Assembly (NCBI GenBank): GCA_013153415.1
Contig: JAADEO010000146.1
Coordinates: forward strand, 1 to 7,411
Direction: 5' to 3'
From: Deltaproteobacteria bacterium
Lineage (GTDB): Bacteria; Desulfobacterota; Anaeroferrophillalia; Anaeroferrophillales; Tharpellaceae
DNA length: 7,411 nt
In this document: positions 1-4,306 of the stretch, one piece after another
Numbering within the stretch: position 1 is the stretch's first letter
Layout: the number at the start of each line of letters is the position of its first letter
Position numbers and translations under genes: made by a program
Notes under the pieces: model-generated
The model's database searches: none
The model's input: the letters and a program-made list of their open reading frames with translations, nothing else
What the model was told of the DNA's origin: nothing

Positions 1-320
1 CCGCCGCAAAAGAATACCAGATTGCGATGACCACCCGCCAGAGCCCGTTCGAGGAAGACGGCGAACTCAGGACTGGTCATCTTCGGGCCCCGCTCATCCA
101 ATAACAGACGCAACCCGGGGTATTTCCGGAACTCCCTCAGCAAACGGCCGCCTTGGCGCCGACAAAATGCAGCCGGGCTCTCACTGCGACCCGGTTTTTC
201 CTCCCGGAGTTCTTTCACATCACACTGCAAATGGCGCTTCAGACGACTCTGGTAAGAGGCTATTTCCCGCTGGTAGGCGGGGTTTCTGGTTTTGCCGACC
301 ATCAGCACCAGCAGGCGCAT
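1..320 (-). CDS. rlmH: RlmH, 23S rRNA pseudouridine-1915 N3-methyltransferase, partial (C-terminus cut by window edge)
   Basis: The frame opens with ATG at 320 and stays open to base 1, giving about 106 of the usual 155 or so residues. The visible protein starts MRLLVLMVGKTR, has a basic, helical middle, and contains LDERGPKMTSPEFA followed by LVFFCGG at the edge. These match the RlmH/SPOUT order: an N-terminal beta strand, then LDE.G...(S/T)S.EFA, then the F-x-(I)GG strand leading into the SAM-binding knot. The knot itself and the C-terminal tail lie outside the window. Family knowledge: RlmH methylates pseudouridine 1915 in helix 69 of 23S rRNA on assembled 70S ribosomes. The start is one base after the rsfS stop (TGA-G-ATG), so translation is probably coupled; a GGAAAG stretch just upstream is a weak ribosome binding site. 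A cysteine replaces the usual isoleucine before GG, which is unusual but conservative in position. Confidence 0.93.
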   Translation of the reverse strand, partial: MRLLVLMVGKTRNPAYQREIASYQSRLKRHLQCDVKELREEKPGRSESPAAFCRRQGGRLLREFRKYPGLRLLLDERGPKMTSPEFAVFLERALAGGHRNLVFFCG

Positions 321-321
321 C

Positions 322-678
322 TCAGCTTTCCACTCCCGCCCCGCGTTGATCCCGGCGAACAGGAAAAATCACCGGCGCATCGCTCCAGATCCCTTCGAGA
401 TCATAGTAATTTCTGATATCATGGTAGAAGACATGGACGATGATATCGTCATAATCGAGTAGGGCCCAGCGACCACCCTGCAATCCTTCACTGCCGAGTG
501 GATAATAGCCGTGTTTTTTCATCTCCTGAGCCAAATGCTCGCTGACAGCCTGAACATGGCGGTCAGAGTGTCCGCTGGCAATCACCAGGATATCGGTTAC
601 CGAAGAGAGCGACCGAAGATCGAGAATTACCAGATCTTCAGCCTTTTTCTCATCGAGCAACTCTTTCACCACAGCCAA
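322..678 (-). CDS. rsfS: RsfS, ribosomal silencing factor (YbeB/Iojap family)
   Basis: With the TTG at 678 as start, the protein has 118 residues. Iojap-family hallmarks are clear: KKAEDLVILDLRSLSSVTD, VIASGHSDRHVQAVSEHL, GRWALLDYDDIIVHVF, and R-YYDLEGIWSDAP near the end. Family knowledge: RsfS binds ribosomal protein uL14 on the large subunit and blocks joining with the small subunit during starvation or stationary phase. It lies between nadD (54 bases upstream) and rlmH (1 base downstream) in one operon, the common bacterial association. The start is uncertain. TTG at 678 has only a poor AGGA 10 bases upstream. An in-frame ATT at 699 has a full AAGGAGG (713-707) seven bases upstream and would give 125 residues, close to the spacing of E. 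coli RsfS from its first residue to the SS motif. The product call is secure; the start codon is not. Confidence 0.95.
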   Translation of the reverse strand: MAVVKELLDEKKAEDLVILDLRSLSSVTDILVIASGHSDRHVQAVSEHLAQEMKKHGYYPLGSEGLQGGRWALLDYDDIIVHVFYHDIRNYYDLEGIWSDAPVIFPVRRDQRGAGVES

Positions 679-706
679 TTTATTATTTTCCTGTAAAATC
701 CCGTCG

Positions 707-713
707 CCTCCTT
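707..713 (-). promoter_or_regulatory. Strong Shine-Dalgarno that decides the rsfS start
   Basis: AAGGAGG on the minus strand is the best ribosome binding site in the nadD-rsfS gap. It lies 28 bases from the TTG at 678, too far to serve it, but exactly seven bases from an in-frame ATT at 699-697. The same bases also read as two AGG codons of a 13-codon mini-ORF (ATG at 724, tandem stops TAATAA at 685-680) whose end abuts the TTG start. Translation could therefore begin at ATT, or the mini-ORF could hand ribosomes on to TTG. The first is simpler. Confidence 0.6.
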
Positions 714-732
714 GATGTCATCATCTCCAGGA

Positions 733-1404
733 TTATCCGCAATATAAACGGTGAGCCTCGATATATTTCCTGACACTCTCCGGCACCAGGTAACGCAGAG
801 AGCGACCGGCAAGCGCTTCACCTCTTATCTGGCTGGCGGAGATATCCAGCCGAGTGGCGGCAAAAAAGTGGAGCCTGTGGCCGGATCGGTACCGGTAACA
901 GGTCTCGCTCTCATAGCAAAAAACATCTTTAAGCGCAATTGGAAAAAGCCTCTCTCGGGACACTTCCCGCCAGGGCTGCCGCCCCTGGCGGGAAATAACG
1001 ATGAAATCGGCCAGATGAAAAAGCTCCCGCCAGGCATACCAGGTGTCGATTTCCAGCCAGGCATCCCAGCCCAGGATAAAGAACAGTTCGGCCCCGGCAT
1101 AACGGCGACGGAACCAGGCCAAGGTCTCGACCGAATACGAGGGGCCCTCTTTGCGGCACTCGTAAGCACAACCGAAAAGATGAGGGTTGCCACGCACCGC
1201 CCGCCGAACCATCTGCAAACGGTCCTCGGCCGGAGCGATATCATGCGCCCGTTTATGGGGCGGTCGGGCCGAGGGAACGAGGTGCATCTCATCCAGGGCA
1301 AAAGCCTGGCGCACCTCTTCGACAACCCGCAGATGTCCGAAGTGAACCGGATTGAAAGTGCCGCCGAAGATCCCGATTCTACTGCCGGATCTGTCCATCG
1401 CCAT
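733..1404 (-). CDS. nadD: NadD, nicotinate-nucleotide adenylyltransferase
   Basis: The protein has 223 residues. It carries the nucleotidyltransferase signature GGTFNPVHFGHL at residues 14-25 (the GxFxPxHxGH ATP-binding motif), LVPSARPPHK at 42-51, and the second ATP-phosphate motif in the form ISASQIR at 188-194, a family variant of SSTxIR. FFILGWDAWLEIDTW at 108-122 corresponds to the conserved G-D-A-F..L..W block, and the C-terminus VPESVRKYIEAHRLY is typical. Family knowledge: this cytosolic enzyme converts nicotinate mononucleotide and ATP to deamido-NAD and pyrophosphate, the penultimate step of NAD synthesis. The start overlaps the end of proA by 26 bases; a second in-frame ATG at 1398 would overlap by 20. 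Neither has a clear Shine-Dalgarno, so translation probably depends on ribosomes finishing proA. Residues 137-147 are encoded by a perfect inverted repeat, described separately. Confidence 0.96.
   Translation of the reverse strand: MAMDRSGSRIGIFGGTFNPVHFGHLRVVEEVRQAFALDEMHLVPSARPPHKRAHDIAPAEDRLQMVRRAVRGNPHLFGCAYECRKEGPSYSVETLAWFRRRYAGAELFFILGWDAWLEIDTWYAWRELFHLADFIVISRQGRQPWREVSRERLFPIALKDVFCYESETCYRYRSGHRLHFFAATRLDISASQIRGEALAGRSLRYLVPESVRKYIEAHRLYCG
964..994. repeat. Perfect 12-bp inverted repeat (hairpin) inside nadD
   Basis: TTCCCGCCAGGG at 964-975 and its exact reverse complement CCCTGGCGGGAA at 983-994 flank a seven-base loop. Either strand would form a very stable stem. It encodes residues around ISRQGRQPWRE of NadD, in a region that varies between NadD proteins. 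No run of U follows on the mRNA strand, so it is not a standard intrinsic terminator. Confidence 0.85.
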
Positions 1405-2644
1405 AGATGATGTATTTGGTGGTGGTCAGGCCTTCCAGTCCCATCGGACCATAGGCATGAAGTTTGGTGGTGCTGATCCCGATCTCGGCTCCGAGCCCCA
1501 TCTGGCCACCATCGGAAAAACGGGTCGAAGCATTGACCATGACCACCGAGGAGTTGACCCGGCGCAGAAACTCCTGGGAACGATGGTAATCCGAAGTCAC
1601 GATGGTCTCGGTATGGTCGGAACCGTGAGCGGCGATATGCGAAATCGCCTCTTCCAGTCCGTCGACAACCTTAACGGCAACGATCAGATCGAGATACTCG
1701 GCGTCCCAATCAACTTCGGTCGCGGCCTGCACCCCGGTCGCAGCGGGTACTATCGCAAGGGTCTCTTCGCAAGCACGGATCTCGACTCCTCTCTCCAGCA
1801 GATCAGCCACCATCAAGGGGAGAAACCGGTCTGCGATATCCTTGTGCACGAGAATGGTTTCGGCTGCGTTGCAGACCCCGGGACGATGGGTTTTGGCGTT
1901 GATCACGATCCGGCGGGCCATCTCGAGATCGGCCCCGGCATCGACAAAAACATGGCAGACGCCTTTGTAATGTTTGATTACCGGGATCCGGGAGTTTTCA
2001 ACTACGAAACGGATCAGGCCTTCGCCTCCCCGGGGAATGATGAGATCGATCTGCTCTTCGCAGGCCAGCAGGATGTTGATCGCCCGGCGTTCGGTAAAAG
2101 GAACAACCTGAATGACCGCCGCGGGAACAGCCGTGCCTTCCAAAGCCTCGTGCAACACCTCGAGAATCGCCATATTGGAATGAAAGGCCTCCGATCCCCC
2201 GCGCAGGATCACGCCATTGCCGGATTTGAGACAGAGCCCGGCGGCATCGGCGGTGACGTTGGGGCGGGATTCGTAAATCATCCCCACCACGCCCAGCGGG
2301 ATCCGCATCTTTCCCACCATCAGGCCGTTGGGCCGTCGCCACATCCGTTCGACGTTGCCGATGGGATCGGGAAACGAGGCCACCTCCTCGAGCCCGGCAG
2401 CCATCGCCTCGACCACCTTGTCACTCAGGGTCAGGCGGTCGATCATCGCCGGGCTGAGACCACCGGCTTCAGCCTTTTCCAGATCCCGCCGGTTCTCCTT
2501 CTGAAGAAAATCCCGTCTTTTCCTGAGACCCGCGGCCATGGCCGACAAGGCCCGGTCTTTTTCGGTCGCCGGGATATCGGCCAATACCCGGGAGGCCGCC
2601 TTGACCTCTTCAGCCAACTCTCTGATCCTTTTTTCAATTTCCAT
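1379..2644 (-). CDS. proA: ProA, glutamate-5-semialdehyde dehydrogenase (gamma-glutamyl phosphate reductase)
   Basis: The protein has 421 residues, normal for ProA (about 417 in E. coli). It belongs to the aldehyde dehydrogenase superfamily. The cofactor-binding region shows YESRPNVTADAAGLCLKSGN and ILRGGSEAFHSN (about 124-157). GVCHVFVDAGAD follows at 228-239. The catalytic cysteine is C258 in KTHRPGVCNAAET. The C-terminal signature GPMGLEGLTTTKY begins at 399. Family knowledge: it reduces gamma-glutamyl phosphate with NADPH to glutamate semialdehyde, the second step of proline synthesis, in the cytosol and often associated with ProB. The ATG at 2644 has AAGGAG at 2661-2656, eleven bases upstream, which is on the long side; no better in-frame start is visible. 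The gene is 63 bases downstream of proB and overlaps nadD. Nothing appears broken. Confidence 0.97.
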   Translation of the reverse strand: MEIEKRIRELAEEVKAASRVLADIPATEKDRALSAMAAGLRKRRDFLQKENRRDLEKAEAGGLSPAMIDRLTLSDKVVEAMAAGLEEVASFPDPIGNVERMWRRPNGLMVGKMRIPLGVVGMIYESRPNVTADAAGLCLKSGNGVILRGGSEAFHSNMAILEVLHEALEGTAVPAAVIQVVPFTERRAINILLACEEQIDLIIPRGGEGLIRFVVENSRIPVIKHYKGVCHVFVDAGADLEMARRIVINAKTHRPGVCNAAETILVHKDIADRFLPLMVADLLERGVEIRACEETLAIVPAATGVQAATEVDWDAEYLDLIVAVKVVDGLEEAISHIAAHGSDHTETIVTSDYHRSQEFLRRVNSSVVMVNASTRFSDGGQMGLGAEIGISTTKLHAYGPMGLEGLTTTKYIIYGDGQIRQ

Positions 2645-2707
2645 TATTCCAGCAACTCCTTGATAACTTGATAGTGAATCCGTCTGCTATCGCCCGGTCG
2701 TCGGAGA
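2645..2707 (-). other. proB-proA intergenic gap with tandem TATCAAG repeat
   Basis: This 63-base gap holds two adjacent copies of TATCAAG on the minus strand (2673-2667 and 2665-2659), running straight into the AAGGAG ribosome binding site of proA (2661-2656). A GATAG/CTATC pair (5-bp stem, 12-base loop) lies just before it. I see no terminator or promoter, so proA is probably cotranscribed with proB. Confidence 0.4.
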
Positions 2708-3856
2708 TCAACCGATCAGGGCCAGATTATCCCGGTGAATGACATCGTCACCGGCGCTGTAACCAAGACGGGCGGCAATCTCCCGGGAATGGCACCCGGC
2801 GATTTTGGCAACATCGATGGCATTGTAAGCGGTCAATCCCCGGGCGATCTCCCGGCCGTCGGCATCTCGGCAGGAAACCGGATCACCGACATCGAATTCC
2901 CCTTCCACCTTGAGAATTCCGGAGGGCAGGAGACTGGTCTTGCGCTCGACCAGAGCCCGGACGGCACCTTCATCGAGATAGAGGCTGCCCCGGGGCTCGA
3001 CCGCGTAGGCGAGCCAGTGCTGGCGGCAGTTGAGACGATTGCGCCGGGGCAGGAACAGGGTGCCCTCCGACTCGCCGGCCAGAACCCGGCCGATCACTCC
3101 AGGTTTGAGCCCGCTGGCGATCACGGTAGGGATACCGTAAGCCGCAGCCTTGCGGGCGGCTTCCAGTTTGCTCAGCATCCCTCCGGTGCCGACCGCAGTT
3201 TTATTGGCGCAGACAAAGGCCGTGACCGATTCATCGACCTCTTCGATCACCGGAATCAGGGCGGCTTCGCCACTCAGTTTCGGATCGCAATCGTATACTC
3301 CGTCGAGATCGGTCAACAGCAACAGCAGATCGACCTCGGCCAGGGAAGTGAGCAGGGCGGCGAGATTATCATTGTCGCCGAATTTGATCTCCCGGACCAC
3401 GACCGTATCATTTTCATTGACCAGGGGTAGAATCTCGGCCCCGAGCAACGCTTTCAGGGCGTTACGGGCATTCAGGTAGCGACGCCGATTGCGGATGTCA
3501 TCGGCGGTCAACAGGATCTGAGCCACCTGCTGTCCCCGGGCGGCAAATTCCTGCTCGTACTGGCGCATCAAGCGCAGCTGCCCGACCGCGGCGCAGGCCT
3601 GTTTTTCGGGAATTGTCGACGGCGGCAGGGAAAAACCGAGGGCTTCGAGACCGGCCGCCACCGCCCCGGAGGTCACCACGATAAAACGATAGCCCTGCTC
3701 CTGCAAAGTGGTGATCTCGCGAGCGAAACGGGCGAAAAAAGAGTGTTTGAGCCGGCCGGAATCGGTGAGCACGGCACTGCCCAGTTTGACGACCACGAGC
3801 TTGACCGGTTGCAGGGCCCGGCGACGGGTCTCATCGAGTTGTGCGAGTTGTGTCAA
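2708..3856 (-). CDS. proB: ProB, glutamate 5-kinase with C-terminal PUA domain
   Basis: The protein has 382 residues. The N-terminal amino-acid kinase domain (about 17-265) starts with VKLVVVKLGSAVLT, the phosphate-binding lysine motif. It continues with VVTSGAVAAGL, NENDTV (147-152), FGDNDNLAALL (159-169), LLLLTDLDGVYDCDP (178-192) and GTGGMLSKLEAA (223-234), all diagnostic of glutamate 5-kinase. A PUA domain fills about 288-380, with LDEGAVRAL, SLLPSGILKVEGEFDVGDPV and a VIHRDNL ending. Family knowledge: it phosphorylates glutamate with ATP to gamma-glutamyl phosphate, the first and usually proline-inhibited step. The start is TTG at 3856, supported by GGAGG at 3867-3863 with six-base spacing. 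It is the first gene of the proB-proA-nadD-rsfS-rlmH operon; obgE, the usual upstream partner in related bacteria, is not here. Confidence 0.97.
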   Translation of the reverse strand: MTQLAQLDETRRRALQPVKLVVVKLGSAVLTDSGRLKHSFFARFAREITTLQEQGYRFIVVTSGAVAAGLEALGFSLPPSTIPEKQACAAVGQLRLMRQYEQEFAARGQQVAQILLTADDIRNRRRYLNARNALKALLGAEILPLVNENDTVVVREIKFGDNDNLAALLTSLAEVDLLLLLTDLDGVYDCDPKLSGEAALIPVIEEVDESVTAFVCANKTAVGTGGMLSKLEAARKAAAYGIPTVIASGLKPGVIGRVLAGESEGTLFLPRRNRLNCRQHWLAYAVEPRGSLYLDEGAVRALVERKTSLLPSGILKVEGEFDVGDPVSCRDADGREIARGLTAYNAIDVAKIAGCHSREIAARLGYSAGDDVIHRDNLALIG

Positions 3857-3862
3857 TTACGA

Positions 3863-3867
3863 CCTCC
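3863..3867 (-). promoter_or_regulatory. Ribosome binding site supporting the TTG start of proB
   Basis: GGAGG ends six bases before the TTG at 3856. No ATG or GTG near the expected N-terminus has comparable support, so this site decides the start. Confidence 0.75.
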
Positions 3868-3880
3868 AACCCTGCTGCCA

Positions 3881-3901
3881 CCCGCTCACCGAGTGAACGG
3901 G
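3881..3901 (-). other. proB leader hairpin
   Basis: In the minus-strand RNA, CCCGUUCAC and GUGAGCGGG pair in a nine-base-pair stem with one G-U wobble around a UCG loop. It ends about 13 bases upstream of the proB Shine-Dalgarno. A competing pairing, GGGAG (3925-3921) with CUCCC (3904-3900), uses part of the same arm. No U-tract follows, so it is not a terminator. The function is unknown. Confidence 0.55.
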
Positions 3902-3936
3902 GAGCCCGCAGAAAAAACGTCTCCCATACTAGCCTG

Positions 3937-3965
3937 AAGTTAGTTTATAACTTGATAAATGTCAA
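3937..3965 (-). promoter_or_regulatory. Candidate sigma-70-type promoter for the proB operon
   Basis: A perfect -35 TTGACA (3965-3960) is followed after exactly 17 bases by TAACTT (3942-3937), a weak -10. Transcription would start near 3930, giving a leader of about 74 bases. The -10 hexamer is one arm of an inverted repeat (AAGTTA at 3937-3942, TAACTT at 3948-3953, five-base spacer), so a regulator bound there could block initiation. The -35 and the spacing are good; the -10 is poor. Confidence 0.5.
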
Positions 3966-4052
3966 AAAAAATCGTCGGGTTCCAAGACTCCGCCAAGGTA
4001 ATGCGAAAACTTAGCGCAAAGCTGCAAAGCAGTCCGCAGAAATGCAGAAAAA

Positions 4053-4064
4053 AGTAAATTTACT
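4053..4064. repeat. Perfect 12-base palindrome AGTAAATTTACT
   Basis: This self-complementary site lies one base before the possible -35 hexamer TTGAAT (4066-4071) of rex. Its position fits an activator or repressor operator. No specific regulator is indicated by the sequence. Confidence 0.5.
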
Positions 4065-4065
4065 C

Positions 4066-4094
4066 TTGAATCCTGACCATCAATGTGATAACTC
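4066..4094 (+). promoter_or_regulatory. Possible rex promoter
   Basis: TTGAAT (4066-4071) and TAACTC (4089-4094) are separated by 17 bases, mirroring the TTGACA-17-TAACTT layout found on the other strand for proB. The -10 is a weak match. It lies entirely within the TGTGA-N6-TCACA palindrome, as expected of an autorepressed promoter. Transcription would start near 4101. Confidence 0.35.
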
Positions 4095-4099
4095 TCACA
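4084..4099. promoter_or_regulatory. TGTGA-N6-TCACA operator, candidate Rex (or CRP/FNR-type) site
   Basis: TGTGATAACTCTCACA has perfect five-base half-sites with a six-base spacer. Known Rex operators include the TTGTGAA....TTCACAA class with this same half-site and spacing, and Rex genes are often autoregulated, so Rex is the first candidate. The CRP consensus is also TGTGA-N6-TCACA, so a CRP/FNR-family protein is a real alternative. The outer T and A of the Rex consensus and the inner A and T are not both present. Confidence 0.55.
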
Positions 4100-4111
4100 G
4101 AGTTGTGAGAG
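4092..4111. repeat. Perfect 8-bp inverted repeat overlapping the operator
   Basis: CTCTCACA (4092-4099) and TGTGAGAG (4104-4111) are exact reverse complements around GAGT. The left arm contains the right half of the TGTGA-N6-TCACA site, so three half-sites in alternating orientation lie within 28 bases. As RNA it would form a hairpin near the predicted 5' end of the rex message. Confidence 0.65.
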
Positions 4112-4122
4112 CCAGGCACCTG

Positions 4123-4140
4123 ATTTGAATTTCCTCAAAT
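4123..4140. repeat. ATTTGA-N6-TCAAAT palindrome
   Basis: There are six-base perfect half-sites with the same six-base spacer as the upstream TGTGA site. It could be a second operator for a winged-helix or FNR-like regulator. The centre-to-centre distance from the first site is 40 bases, about four helical turns. Confidence 0.45.
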
Positions 4141-4245
4141 TAGAGATGATCCAGCCAGAATCCGGTTTGGTGCCTTACAGGTTGTTTTCTGCACAAAAAA
4201 CAAGAAAAATCATCGGCAGAAAATGTTCTGATAAGAGTACCTGCT

Positions 4246-4290
4246 TGCGGGCCGAAAGAGCCCGTTTGGACCGCTGGACTCATCCCCGCA
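4246..4290 (+). other. Alternative stems in the rex leader
   Basis: Local hairpin: GCGGGC (4247-4252) pairs with GCCCGU (4260-4265), one G-U pair, around a CGAAAGA loop. Competing long-range stem: UGCGGG (4246-4251) pairs exactly with CCCGCA (4285-4290), ending five bases before the rex ribosome binding site. Both use the same left arm and cannot form together. No known riboswitch class is recognised. Confidence 0.4.
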
Positions 4291-4306
4291 TTAGAGAAGG
4301 CAGACA

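Larger units (their letters stand above)
3857..4306. promoter_or_regulatory. 450-base divergent control region between proB and rex
   Basis: This region has no credible gene; it is AT-richer than its surroundings and full of short inverted repeats. From left to right it holds the proB ribosome binding site and leader hairpin (3863-3901), the proB promoter with its repeat (3937-3965) and a GCTGC/GCAG-rich stretch (about 4018-4050). A 12-base palindrome follows (4053-4064), then a possible rex promoter (4066-4094), the TGTGA-N6-TCACA site (4084-4099), an overlapping hairpin (4092-4111) and an ATTTGA-N6-TCAAAT palindrome (4123-4140). The rex leader with alternative stems comes last (4246-4290). 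Between 4141 and 4245 I see only A-rich sequence and weak repeats. Confidence 0.7.

Noticed and set aside
153..416. 87-codon plus-strand frame near the left edge
   Set aside because: It lies opposite rlmH and the end of rsfS, both of which have clear family motifs; no supporting signal.
751..1410. 219-codon plus-strand open frame opposite nadD
   Set aside because: It is an antisense shadow of NadD; the motif evidence is entirely on the minus strand.
1352..2671. 439-codon plus-strand open frame opposite proA, longer than proA itself
   Set aside because: It mirrors proA through GC-biased codon positions. Its translation is low in recognisable motifs and has the glycine/proline/histidine/aspartate-rich look of an antisense frame, while the opposite strand encodes an intact, conserved ProA.
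3868..3930. T-box-like wording (GCGGGTGGCAGCAGGG) in the proB leader
   Set aside because: The T-box core (GGGUGGNACCGCG) is not matched beyond GGGUGG, the predicted leader is far too short for a stem I specifier loop, and no terminator follows.
3964..3971. A8 run (T8 on the minus strand) as a possible terminator
   Set aside because: No GC-rich stem precedes it on either strand, and it overlaps the start of the proB -35 element.
4181..4205. TTGTTTT...AAAACAA as another Rex site
   Set aside because: The TTGT and ACAA ends are not at the ten-base spacing of known Rex operators, and the A-rich content makes chance pairing likely.
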